In this document: positions 8,373-15,626 of the stretch, piece after piece
How positions within the stretch are numbered: position 1 is the stretch's first letter
Layout of the letters: each line of letters starts with the position of its first letter
Assembly (NCBI GenBank): GCA_038211615.1
Contig: JBBQVL010000072.1
Location: 1-23,628 of the forward strand
From: DASWJZ01 sp038211615
Lineage (GTDB): Bacteria > Pseudomonadota > Alphaproteobacteria > Rhizobiales > Afifellaceae
Reading direction: 5' to 3'
DNA: 23,628 nucleotides
Program-made: the position numbers and the translations under genes
Notes under the pieces: generated by a model
The model's database searches: none
The model's input: only the letters and a program-made list of their open reading frames with translations
Told to the model about the DNA's origin: nothing

Positions 8373-9794
8373 ATGCCCCCCGCCGCTTCACCGGACATCG
8401 TCGCGCGCCTCGTCGAGATCGTCGGGGCAGGGAATGTGCTGACGTCGGAGTTCGACAAGGCGCCCTACCTGACCGAGCAGCGCGGCTACTATAACGGCCG
8501 CGCGCCGGCGGTGGTGAAGCCCGCGTCGGCGGAAGAGATATCGGCGATCCTGAAGCTTGCGAACGAGACCGGCACGCCGATCGTCCCGCAGGGCGGCAAC
8601 ACCGGGCTGGTCGGCGGACAGACGCCGGACGAAAGCGGGCGCGAAGTGGTGCTGTCGCTCGAGCGGCTCGACAGGATCCGCTCCGTCGACGCGGAGGGCG
8701 GCACGATCGTCACCGAGGCCGGCGTGGTGCTGGAGCGGCTGCAGGAGGCGGCGGTCGCGGCCAACATGCTGTTTCCGCTTTCACTCGGCGCGCAGGGCTC
8801 TTGCCGCATCGGCGGCAACATCTCCACCAATGCCGGAGGCACATCGGTACTCGCCTACGGCAACACGCGCAGCCTGGTGCTCGGCCTCGAAGTCGTGCTG
8901 CCGACGGGAGAGATCTGGAACGGCCTGCGCGGCCTCGTGAAGGACAATTCCGGCTACGACCTGAAGCAGCTCTTCATCGGCGGCGAAGGAACGCTCGGCG
9001 TGGTGACGGCGGCGGTGCTGAAGCTCTTCCCGCGGCCGCGCGGCCAGGCGCTCGCCTTCGCCGGGGTGCCGGATCCGGGGGCGGCGCTGAGGCTCTTCCG
9101 CCACGCCCGCGACGCGGCAGGCGGGGGGCTCACCGCTTTCGAGCTGATGCCGCGTTTTCTGATCGAGCTTCTGCGCGATCACCTCCCCGGCGCGCGCGAT
9201 CCGCTCGAGAGCCCCTATCCCTGGTACGTGCTGATGGAGGTCTCCTCCGGCCGCGGCGACGAGGACGCGCAGCAGCTCGTGGAGCAGACGCTCGCGGCGG
9301 GACTGGAGGAGGGTAGCGTGCTCGACGCGACCATCGCCGCTTCGCTCGACCAGGCCGAGCTCTGGTGGCGCATGCGCCACTCGGCGAGCGACATTCAGAA
9401 GCCGGCCGGCGGGTCGGTGAAGCACGACGTCTCGATCGCGGTGAAGCAGGTGCCGGAATTCATCGCGCGCGGCATCGCGGCGGTGGAGGCGGCGGTGCCG
9501 GGGGTGCGGCCGGTGCCGTTCGGCCATCTCGGCGACGGCAACATCCACTTCAACTTCTCGCAGCCGGAAGCGATGGAGAAGGGCGCGTTCCTCGCGCGCG
9601 CCCCGGAACTGCACGCGATCGTGCACGCACTCGTCACCGAGATGGGCGGCTCGATTGCCGCCGAGCATGGCATCGGCCGCTACAAGCGCGATTTGCTGAA
9701 GGGCGTGAAGAGCGACCTGGATCTTCAGATGATGCGGAAGATCAAGACGGCGTTCGACCCGAACAACATTCTCAATCCCGGGCGGGTCATCTGA
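8373..9794 (+). CDS. FAD-binding oxidoreductase, GlcD / D-2-hydroxyglutarate dehydrogenase type
   Basis: This 473-residue flavoenzyme belongs to the VAO/PCMH family. Members oxidise D-2-hydroxyacids such as D-lactate, glycolate or D-2-hydroxyglutarate and pass electrons to the respiratory chain or ETF. The FAD-binding domain spans ~45-185, with PQGGNTGLVGGQTP (~72-85) and GGNISTNAGG further on. The C-terminal FAD-oxidase domain contains the signature FGHLGDGNIHF at 383-393 (His and Asp/Asn positions near the metal and substrate) and AEHGIGRYK with E431/H432. Length is typical. A GTG at 8346 could extend it by 9 residues, but the candidate promoter favours the ATG at 8373. It converges with the porin gene, with one hairpin between them. 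The precise substrate cannot be told from sequence; the D-2-hydroxyglutarate/D-lactate subgroup is the best guess. Confidence 0.88.
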   Translation: MPPAASPDIVARLVEIVGAGNVLTSEFDKAPYLTEQRGYYNGRAPAVVKPASAEEISAILKLANETGTPIVPQGGNTGLVGGQTPDESGREVVLSLERLDRIRSVDAEGGTIVTEAGVVLERLQEAAVAANMLFPLSLGAQGSCRIGGNISTNAGGTSVLAYGNTRSLVLGLEVVLPTGEIWNGLRGLVKDNSGYDLKQLFIGGEGTLGVVTAAVLKLFPRPRGQALAFAGVPDPGAALRLFRHARDAAGGGLTAFELMPRFLIELLRDHLPGARDPLESPYPWYVLMEVSSGRGDEDAQQLVEQTLAAGLEEGSVLDATIAASLDQAELWWRMRHSASDIQKPAGGSVKHDVSIAVKQVPEFIARGIAAVEAAVPGVRPVPFGHLGDGNIHFNFSQPEAMEKGAFLARAPELHAIVHALVTEMGGSIAAEHGIGRYKRDLLKGVKSDLDLQMMRKIKTAFDPNNILNPGRVI

Positions 9795-9835
9795 GCGCAC
9801 GCGGCGGCGGGGAGACCGAGCCGCGTCAATCACGC

Positions 9836-9866
9836 AAAAAAAAGAGCCCGGCGAAAAGCCGGGCTC
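9836..9866 (-). terminator. intrinsic terminator of the porin gene
   Basis: A perfect 9-bp stem (GAGCCCGGC at 9844-9852, GCCGGGCTC at 9858-9866) closes a 5-base loop. On the minus strand it is followed by eight consecutive T residues (A run at 9836-9843). This is a textbook Rho-independent terminator 25 bases past the porin stop codon. The hairpin may also help end the convergent flavoenzyme transcript, although that side has no U tract. Confidence 0.9.
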
Positions 9867-9891
9867 CTGAGATCAGATCGGCTCTGTCCGA

Positions 9892-11172
9892 TCAGAAGTT
9901 CCGCTGGACCCGCCACATCAGGCCCCAGACTTCGAAGTCGGGCGCTTCCTCGACCAGACCGGGGTTGCCGACGTCGTGCATGTCCATCTTCTGGTAGGCG
10001 AACTCGGGACCCATGCCGAGGCCCGGGACGGGCTCCCAGCGGGCGCCGACCTTGAACGCCCATTCGGTGTAGTGATCGTTGTCGTCAGCCTTGACCGAGA
10101 CGAACGAGCCGTCCACCCAGCCTGTGACCTTCGGGCTCAGCAGCGGACCGATGATGCCGGCGCGAACTTCCCATGCCCGGTTCGTGTCGTCGCCGGTCAG
10201 GCCGCTGAAATCGCCGATGCTGCCCGGATCGTCGGTCACGTAGGCAAGCATGCCTTCGGAATATCCGCCCTGGCCCTCGAGCTTCCAACCGCCCGGCACT
10301 CCGATGCTGAGGCCGCCGCCGACTGCGAAACCGAGGCCGTCGCTGCCCGGGACCACGATGGGCGGTCCGGGAACGGGGCCGGGAGGAACGATGTCGGTCC
10401 CGTCGTGGATCTGGCGGACAGCGGCCATGATCTGCGCTGATCCCCAGCCCTGGTCGACGCGGATGTTGGCGACGCCGTCCGGCGCCTGAAGACCTTCATA
10501 GTCATCGTCGCCGTCGCGCCGGCGCGACTTGGTCTTCGTGGAATCCGGGTTTTCCGCGGAGAGGGTGAACGAGAACCCGCTCGGGCCGGCAAACGTCACC
10601 GCAAAGAGCGCCACGTCAGCGGTCGAATCGTCGACGTTGATGCGGGTGCCGTAGCCGTGCGGGCCCCAGAAGTCGAAGAACGATCCGCGCTTGCCCGCTG
10701 TGAAAGTGCCCCAGTCCTTGCTGATCTCAACGAAAGCCGCGGCCAGATTGAACCGGGGATCGTAGGTCCCGTCGACCACGCCCGGCGGCAGCGCCACCGG
10801 TGTCCTGAGGTTTGCGTGCCCCACCTGACCCTCAAGAGCGATATACGCCCGCACAAGGCCGAAGTCGGTCTCGGTCCGCGCGTCGAAGCTCACCTGACCG
10901 CGGGAGCGCGTCGTGAAATTGTTCACCTCGGAAGCGGGAACGCCGTAGAACTGGTCCACCTCGTTGCCGTCGACCCAGTGCGCCTCGGTGCGGACGTAGC
11001 CGCCGATCTTGAGGCAGGTGTCGCTGCCGGGAATATAAAAGAACCCGGTTCCAAAGGGATCGCAGATCCGGACGTATTCGACCGGTTCGGCGGTAGGCAG
11101 GTCGGCGGCCTGGGCCGCGACGCCTGTGACAAGCAGCGCGCCCGCGCCGAGGATAAGCCTCTTGAGAATCAT
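9892..11172 (-). CDS. outer-membrane porin, rhizobial Omp2/RopA-like family
   Basis: This 426-residue outer-membrane beta-barrel porin allows passive diffusion of small hydrophilic solutes. It has a Sec signal peptide at 1-22 (MILKRLILGAGALL..., cleavage after AQA). The mature N-terminus then carries the Rhizobiales porin signature: ADLPTAEPVEYVRICDP, followed by FFYIPGSDTCLKIGGYVR, with two cysteines. The protein ends in Asn-Phe (RVQRNF), the C-terminal Phe needed for barrel assembly. It is somewhat longer than typical Omp2-type porins, and a Pro/Gly-rich insertion (DIVPPGPVPGPPIVVPG) probably forms an extended loop. The open frame continues upstream to 11460, but the signal peptide and a GGGGGA-like ribosome binding site 5-10 bases upstream fix the start at 11172. 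It has its own terminator and a 262-base upstream gap, so it is probably monocistronic. Confidence 0.93.
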   Translation of the reverse strand: MILKRLILGAGALLVTGVAAQAADLPTAEPVEYVRICDPFGTGFFYIPGSDTCLKIGGYVRTEAHWVDGNEVDQFYGVPASEVNNFTTRSRGQVSFDARTETDFGLVRAYIALEGQVGHANLRTPVALPPGVVDGTYDPRFNLAAAFVEISKDWGTFTAGKRGSFFDFWGPHGYGTRINVDDSTADVALFAVTFAGPSGFSFTLSAENPDSTKTKSRRRDGDDDYEGLQAPDGVANIRVDQGWGSAQIMAAVRQIHDGTDIVPPGPVPGPPIVVPGSDGLGFAVGGGLSIGVPGGWKLEGQGGYSEGMLAYVTDDPGSIGDFSGLTGDDTNRAWEVRAGIIGPLLSPKVTGWVDGSFVSVKADDNDHYTEWAFKVGARWEPVPGLGMGPEFAYQKMDMHDVGNPGLVEEAPDFEVWGLMWRVQRNF

Positions 11173-11360
11173 TCTATCCCCCAATCCCTGGCCGGTTCGG
11201 CGGTCACATGGGAGACGATGCAAAGTATGCACCCGCCCCGCACACTTAATTGACCGTCGAATCAGTCCGTCAGAAAGGAGTACCGTTCCGGTTGCGATCT
11301 GGCGACAATTGCTTGAGGAGGTTCGGACTTTTGGGTTCTCGTGTTGCAGAACCGCAACGG

Positions 11361-11386
11361 CGTGCGGGGCCATCCGTCCCCGCACG
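11361..11386. other. 9-bp hairpin between the small secreted gene and the porin gene
   Basis: CGTGCGGGG (11361-11369) and CCCCGCACG (11378-11386) form a perfect stem with an 8-base loop. There is no T run on either side, so it is not a classical intrinsic terminator. It could end the upstream small gene with Rho, or lie in the porin leader. The rest of the 11173-11434 gap holds a weaker 6-bp hairpin (GGTTCT/AGAACC near 11334-11353) and no gene or convincing promoter that I can see. Confidence 0.4.
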
Positions 11387-11434
11387 GGGCCGGCAGTGAA
11401 ATCAGCCCCGAGGTGAGTTGCTCCAGTCGGCGAC

Positions 11435-11809
11435 TCAAGCGCCGTTGCAATTGTGAACAAGGGTGTCGGGCGCGCGCCAGATCAGGCCGGTCCGGAGGTT
11501 GGTGCCCTCGTAGGTGCGCCCGCGATCGTCTCCTGGAGGACAGCCCTTGGCCTGATCCACCAGACATATGCGGACCGAATCTCCGACCTGGCGTTCGTCG
11601 AGTCCGTCGATCTTGTTGAACGAGAGCTGCTGGGCGCCATTCTCGTAGTGGATGACGGAGCCGCCACCCGGCGCACCGGGGAAATCGGAGGTAATCGCGG
11701 CAATTCGGCTCTCGATGCAGGCGCCGATCTCGGCGGGAAGCTCCGATGCCGCTCCCGACTCAACGGAAGCCGCGAGCGCCAGAAGACTGAAGACCGCTAT
11801 CTGTCTCAT
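11435..11809 (-). CDS. small secreted four-cysteine protein, unknown function
   Basis: This 124-residue protein has a Sec signal peptide (MRQIAVFSLLALAASVESGAAS) and a mature domain with four cysteines (C31, C82, C90, C121), probably two periplasmic disulfides. The core motif is GDSVRICLVDQAKGCPPGDDRGRTYEGTNLRTG. From memory, small secreted proteins with this CPPGDDRGR...TNLRTG pattern are common and uncharacterised in Bradyrhizobium and relatives. An ATG nine bases upstream (11818) is also possible. I prefer 11809 because a GGGA sits about nine bases before it and because it places the basic residue next to the hydrophobic core. It lies between the porin and metzincin genes on the same strand, separated from the latter by a terminator. 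Its function is unknown. Confidence 0.75.
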   Translation of the reverse strand: MRQIAVFSLLALAASVESGAASELPAEIGACIESRIAAITSDFPGAPGGGSVIHYENGAQQLSFNKIDGLDERQVGDSVRICLVDQAKGCPPGDDRGRTYEGTNLRTGLIWRAPDTLVHNCNGA

Positions 11810-11857
11810 GAGCAACATTCCCGCCGCAATCGGTCGGAATGTGGGCGTCCGGCCGAC

Positions 11858-11890
11858 AAAAAGAAAGCGGCCGCACCGAGGTGCGGCCGC
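11858..11890 (-). terminator. intrinsic terminator of the metzincin operon
   Basis: A perfect 10-bp stem (GCGGCCGCAC at 11867-11876, GTGCGGCCGC at 11881-11890) closes a 4-base loop. On the minus strand it is followed by TTTCTTTTT (11858-11866). It lies 25 bases after the stop of the metzincin gene and separates that operon from the small secreted gene. Confidence 0.9.
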
Positions 11891-11915
11891 CAGAGGCTTT
11901 GACCTTCGAAGCGCG

Positions 11916-13025
11916 TTACGGAATGACGCGGATCGGAAGGAAGGTGCCGTTGTTGCTATAATCGGTCTCCGAAATCGTGCCGACCGGGTTGATGTAGGCG
12001 CCGAGGAAGTAGTTGGTGTTCAGCGCCAGGTTGGAGGGGATCGTGACGCTGTACTTCCAGGTGCTCACCGTGTCTCGAGAAAGGGTGACGCTGATTTGCT
12101 TAATCAGCGTATCCGAGGTCGAGATCAGGTCGTTGGTCGAGATGTAGAACCTGACCGGGATGTTCGACGCCGTCGTGCGTCCGACGTTCTCGAAGGTGAA
12201 CTCGGCCTGGATGGTCTGCCCGCGCCTGACATAGTAGCCGGTCATACCGTTGATCGTGAGCGTGCCGAGGGTGTTGAAGAGCTGCGTGAACTGGTGCGTC
12301 GAGTATTCGCCGCTCGTGCCGAGATACTTGAAGTGCTCGAGGGCGACGTCCTGCGGTCCCCCTGCCCACAGACCGTAGAGGAACACCGCCGCCGTGCCGG
12401 CATCTTCGCCGACGTAGGCATCGGTGGTCGTGCTGTTCGTGTGGAGGTGGGTGAAATCGCTACCCATAACGTTGTACCAGCGGTTCTCGTGCAACAGCCC
12501 GATAGCGTGGCCAAATTCGTGGGTTGCGGTGCCTTGCAGCAGGCGCTTGGAGCCACCGTAGCGGATCAAGTTCGTGCGCGAATGCGAGGTCGTCCACTCG
12601 AACGGGTTGGCGGTGGTGCTGGTATAGTCGAAGATCACATCGCCTTCCGTCATGTAGGCGACGTAGCCGTAGAAGGGGACGTAGTAGCACTGCCACCAGG
12701 AATACGCGATTGCCGGCGCATTCTGCAGGATGCTCTGATTGGTCGAGCCCCAAACCTCGCTCCGGCCGTTCCCGAGCGATACAGAGGTGGTGGTGGTGAG
12801 GTTGTAGTAGAAGTTGCTCGGATTGCGGTTGAACTGGCTGACCGCATTCTGCAGCCCGGTATACCAGGAACCAGCCGGGAAGCTGTTCGTGCTCGCGTAG
12901 AGCGTGAGGCTATTCCCGGAGAGCTTCAGGGGTACATTCCCGCAGACGCGGTAACGGTAGGCTTCAGCTGGGGCGGCGAGCGATAACGCAAGCAACGTGC
13001 CCAGGATCAATGATGCGATGCGCAT
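11916..13025 (-). CDS. secreted metzincin metallopeptidase with CARDB-like C-terminal domain
   Basis: This 369-residue exported protease has a Sec signal peptide at ~1-22 (cleavage after AEA). The catalytic domain follows, carrying the full metzincin zinc motif HEFGHAIGLLH (H169, E170, H173, G176, H179) and a downstream Met-turn in YNVMGS (M187), so it should be active. The arrangement is closest to matrixin/M10-like proteases, without a recognisable pro-peptide cysteine switch or hemopexin domain. Residues ~258-366 look like a CARDB-type beta-sandwich (TIQAEFTFENVGRTTASNIP, VRFYIS, then a DYSNNG terminal strand), likely for adhesion or substrate binding. The region ~70-100 is Asn/Ser/Thr-rich, unlike the Ala-rich neighbours. 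AGAGGA precedes the ATG by five bases. It lies 28 bases after the preceding secreted gene, so the two form an operon. The substrate is unknown. Confidence 0.85.
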   Translation of the reverse strand: MRIASLILGTLLALSLAAPAEAYRYRVCGNVPLKLSGNSLTLYASTNSFPAGSWYTGLQNAVSQFNRNPSNFYYNLTTTTSVSLGNGRSEVWGSTNQSILQNAPAIAYSWWQCYYVPFYGYVAYMTEGDVIFDYTSTTANPFEWTTSHSRTNLIRYGGSKRLLQGTATHEFGHAIGLLHENRWYNVMGSDFTHLHTNSTTTDAYVGEDAGTAAVFLYGLWAGGPQDVALEHFKYLGTSGEYSTHQFTQLFNTLGTLTINGMTGYYVRRGQTIQAEFTFENVGRTTASNIPVRFYISTNDLISTSDTLIKQISVTLSRDTVSTWKYSVTIPSNLALNTNYFLGAYINPVGTISETDYSNNGTFLPIRVIP

Positions 13026-13053
13026 GTTGTCCTCTCTTTGTTTTCGCTAGCCG

Positions 13054-13947
13054 TCAGTTGCTGGAAGCCGGAGGCGCCGCGGGAACGTCCCCGGGCACCA
13101 CGAGCGAGGCGCTCGGGCTGGCACTCTGCACGGTGCCGAGCGATGCCGTGGCATTCGCCGCGGCGGCTGCGCCGAGGGACGACACAAACTGTTGCACCGA
13201 TACCCCCGCAACTGCCTGAGCGGCGCCGTTGATGGGGCCGTCGATGCCGGCCGAGTCACGCTCATCGATCACGATGCTCTTCGGCGCCTGCGCCGCGTAC
13301 TGAGACCGCATGGCCGAAAGCGACTTGTTGTTGCCCCCGCCACTGACGGCCGCCGCGAAGGCCGGGTTTTTCATCATTTCGTCGAACGACGGTGTCGGAT
13401 AGCTGATGCTGTGGAACTGGTCAGGTCCATAGCCTGCGCCGAGCGTGAGCTTGCCGGCGGTCAGCGAAAGAACCGGCTCGCCGTGCGTGCCGTAGACCGC
13501 GTTGTTGTAAACGCGGAAGCGGCCGAACTCGCACATCACCAGCGCGCAACCCGAAGCCGCGCCGTTGCTGACGACGAACAGGATGTCCTGGTCGCCGACC
13601 TGGAAGGTAGGCACGCCCTCGGCGCTCAGGAAACCGCCCTGACCGTCGGGACCGCCCAGGAATTTGAGCGTCAGCGACGCTCCCGGGCTGGCTCCGGCGA
13701 TCACGCCGGCGACCGAGAAGGTCACAAAGGTATAGGGCATTGGCTTGGCGCCATTCGCGCCAGCCGACGACACCTTGTAGGTGACCTTGGTCACCTTGGT
13801 CTGGACCACAAGGTTTGAAAGCGAAGTGAGTTTGCCGAGGTCCTTGACCGCGGCGGGGTCTGACGGGGTATGCGCCAGAGCGGCGCCTCCGGCCACGCCA
13901 GTCAGCAGGGCTGACAGGACTAGCCTCTTCAACAATTTGGGGATCAT
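13054..13947 (-). CDS. secreted protein of unknown function, partner of the metzincin
   Basis: This 297-residue exported protein has a Sec signal peptide at 1-25 (MIPKLLKRLVLSALLTG..., cleavage after ALA). Residues ~40-165 look like a beta-rich domain: NLVVQTKVTKVTYKV, then PYTFVTFSVAGVIAG, then LTLKFLGGPDGQGG, then VPTFQVGDQDILFVV and FGRFRVYNN. It has one likely disulfide (C134-C139). The C-terminal ~100 residues are Ala/Ser/Gly/Pro-rich and low in complexity. I do not recognise a named family. From memory, similar exported domains with the FLGG...VPG-P-F--G---LF- pattern occur near predicted secreted proteases in other bacteria. AGGGAGA lies six bases before the ATG at 13947, and this start also gives the signal peptide, so the longer frame to 13983 is not used. 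It is the first gene of the operon. Confidence 0.75.
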   Translation of the reverse strand: MIPKLLKRLVLSALLTGVAGGAALAHTPSDPAAVKDLGKLTSLSNLVVQTKVTKVTYKVSSAGANGAKPMPYTFVTFSVAGVIAGASPGASLTLKFLGGPDGQGGFLSAEGVPTFQVGDQDILFVVSNGAASGCALVMCEFGRFRVYNNAVYGTHGEPVLSLTAGKLTLGAGYGPDQFHSISYPTPSFDEMMKNPAFAAAVSGGGNNKSLSAMRSQYAAQAPKSIVIDERDSAGIDGPINGAAQAVAGVSVQQFVSSLGAAAAANATASLGTVQSASPSASLVVPGDVPAAPPASSN

Positions 13948-14368
13948 ACAAAATCTCCCTAAGGGTTCAACGACATAGCGCAAACCAAGCCGACAATTTA
14001 GCCAGCTCAGTTTACCGTTTCAGGAAAGCTTCGATTATTTTAGCCTGCCGCGCGCTTGAAGCGCTTCCCAGCAGCAAGCCCCCTTGATTCTTGGACGTAG
14101 TGTTACTCCCTATTCGATCCACTGAATAGAGGCATTTTGGTAACGAGCGCGTGGAGAAGTGCGGATGCTAAACGAGAATATTCTCGGACTGTGGACGACG
14201 CAGACTAGGTCAGGTCTGCACGCCGCAATCTCTAATGGTCTTTCATTTCTCGTTGACTATATGGCTGGTAGTGCTCCGGAGGGCCCTTTTGACCGGAGAC
14301 GTGAACGCGGCGCGGCACCGGACACCGGAAGCAATACCCGCACAGGTTTCGGTCATCCACGCGCGGGA
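13948..14368. other. 421-base intergenic region, comparatively AT-rich
   Basis: This gap contains no gene that I can support. It carries the promoter region of the secreted operon (minus strand), but I could not fix clear -35/-10 boxes. Visible structure includes the 10-bp palindrome GAAGCGCTTC around 14058-14067, a 14-bp palindrome at 14173-14186, and a 6-bp inverted repeat GCAGAC/GTCTGC near 14200-14217. The base composition is visibly lower in GC than the flanking genes. No terminator with a T run is evident for the SRAP gene, which ends at its right border. Confidence 0.6.
14173..14186. promoter_or_regulatory. 14-bp perfect palindrome, possible operator
   Basis: CGAGAATATTCTCG is its own reverse complement. 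A perfect AT-centred 14-mer in a non-coding gap is the typical form of a dimeric regulator's site. It lies 226 bases upstream of the secreted operon start and 183 bases past the SRAP stop. No regulator gene is adjacent, so any role is inference. Confidence 0.3.
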
Positions 14369-15124
14369 TCAGAAGAGGCTTCCCTGCCGGGTATCGGACA
14401 CCGCCGGCTTTGGAGGCGTCTCGGCCGCCGCGGTTTCGACACTCTCCTCCAGAAGCAGTCCGGCGTCGTCGTTCTCGACGGAATTGACGCGGCGCGAAAC
14501 CGGCGTCAGCGAGAGCAGGTCCTCCGGTGCGGGTTTCAGCAGGGCCGCAGCTTCTTCCGGCTCCGTTCTGCTTGACAGCCAGGTCTCGAAATCCTTCGGC
14601 GCAAGCACCACCGGCATGCGGTCGTGGACCGGGGCGAGGCGCGCATTCGCATCGGTCGTGACGATCGCGGCGGTGTCGATCTCGCTGCCATCGGCGCCGT
14701 GCCAGGTCTCCCAAAGGCCTGCGAAAGCAACCAGCGCTTCTCCACCCGGCTCGATCGGTCCGGGGCTCGCGAGGAATGGTTGCTTCGGCCCGCGGCCGCG
14801 CGCCTGCCATTCGTAGAAGCCCGAGGCCGGCACGAGGCAGCGGCGATAGCGGAACGCGCCGCGGTAGGCGGGCTTCTCCGAAATCCCCTCGGCGCGCGCG
14901 TTGATCATGAGGGGGAGCGTCTTCGGGTCTTTCGCCCAGGTCGGGATCAGGCCCCAGCGCATTGGCAGGAGCTCGCGGCCCTTCGGGGTGTCACGCACCA
15001 CCGCGATCGGCTGCGTCGGCGCGATATTGTAGCGCGGCGTGACGAGCCGCTCGTCGAAGGCGGGCAGTGCGAAGAGCAGGCGGATCGCCTCGGCGTTCGC
15101 TATCAGGGTATATCGGCCGCACAT
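14369..15124 (-). CDS. SOS response-associated peptidase (SRAP; HMCES/YedK family)
   Basis: This 251-residue SRAP-domain protein belongs to the YedK/HMCES family, which shields abasic sites in single-stranded DNA by forming a thiazolidine DNA-protein crosslink through its N-terminal cysteine. All expected active-site residues are present: C2 (MCGRYT, exposed after Met removal), N75 (INARAEG), E105 (SGFYEW) and H167 (HDRMPVVL). The family's conserved RWGLIP (~56-61) is also present. The last ~30 residues are an acidic, disordered-looking tail, which is common in the family. The ATG at 15124 is fixed by the obligatory Cys2. It is divergent from the NUDIX gene with only 11 bases between the start codons, so the two promoters must lie inside each other's coding regions or leaders. 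SOS control is family knowledge; no LexA box was identified. Confidence 0.95.
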   Translation of the reverse strand: MCGRYTLIANAEAIRLLFALPAFDERLVTPRYNIAPTQPIAVVRDTPKGRELLPMRWGLIPTWAKDPKTLPLMINARAEGISEKPAYRGAFRYRRCLVPASGFYEWQARGRGPKQPFLASPGPIEPGGEALVAFAGLWETWHGADGSEIDTAAIVTTDANARLAPVHDRMPVVLAPKDFETWLSSRTEPEEAAALLKPAPEDLLSLTPVSRRVNSVENDDAGLLLEESVETAAAETPPKPAVSDTRQGSLF

Positions 15125-15135
15125 GGACTTGAGAG

Positions 15136-15573
15136 ATGGACGATAGCGTGGCCTCCGGCAACCGCAGCGGCACGATAAACGGCGCCAGCATGATCGTGCT
15201 GAAGCGCGGTGCGGTGCTGATGGTGGAGCGTGCGCGGGCTCCGTCGAAGGGTCTCTGGAGCTTCCCCGCCGGCCGCGCCGAGCCGGGCGAGAAACCCGAG
15301 GCGAATGCCCGGCGCGAGCTTCTTGAGGAGACGGGACTCGTCGTTGGGCCGGTTCTCCGCCTGGGAGAATTCCGTCCGCCGCCTGGGAATTCCGGCTTTC
15401 ATATCACCGTCTTTGCCGCGCACGCCGGCGCGGGCGAACCGAGAGCCGGCGACGATGCGGCGCAGGCCGAATTCGTGCCGCTCGCCAGGGTGCTCTCCCG
15501 GCCGCTCACGCCGCTGGCGGTCGGCTGGATCGCGCGCGCCATTGCCGCGCTCGACCTGCAGCCGCCCGCATGA
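15136..15573 (+). CDS. NUDIX hydrolase
   Basis: This 145-residue NUDIX-fold enzyme hydrolyses nucleoside diphosphates linked to another moiety. The Nudix box is complete and canonical: G46, then E52, then R60-E61-L62-L63-E64-E65-T66-G67-L68 (GX5EX7REUXEEXGU), giving the metal-binding glutamates. Residues 19-45 form the first strands (MIVLKRGAVLMVERA) and the WSFPAG lead-in typical of MutT/ADP-ribose pyrophosphatase-like members. The substrate is not predictable; candidates include oxidised nucleotides and ADP-ribose. The start at 15136 is the first ATG in the frame. An internal ATG at 15190 would still keep the whole domain. Its stop overlaps a possible ATG of the next gene (ATGA at 15570), which suggests coupling. 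It is divergent from the SRAP gene. Confidence 0.9.
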   Translation: MDDSVASGNRSGTINGASMIVLKRGAVLMVERARAPSKGLWSFPAGRAEPGEKPEANARRELLEETGLVVGPVLRLGEFRPPPGNSGFHITVFAAHAGAGEPRAGDDAAQAEFVPLARVLSRPLTPLAVGWIARAIAALDLQPPA

Positions 15574-15626
15574 AATCCTTCATGCGCGTCTTGCTGTGCC
15601 ACGACGCGCCCCGCACAATCGGGCCG

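Noticed and set aside
11173..11460. Upstream extension of the porin frame to 522 residues
   Set aside because: A clear signal peptide begins at 11172 behind a G-rich ribosome binding site; the extension runs through the intergenic hairpin.
11652..12986. 444-residue plus-strand open frame
   Set aside because: It is antisense to the metzincin gene, which carries a complete catalytic motif and signal peptide, and it crosses a strong terminator.
14159..14575. 138-residue plus-strand open frame starting in the AT-richer gap
   Set aside because: More than half is antisense to the SRAP gene and the rest is non-coding in appearance, with no ribosome binding site.
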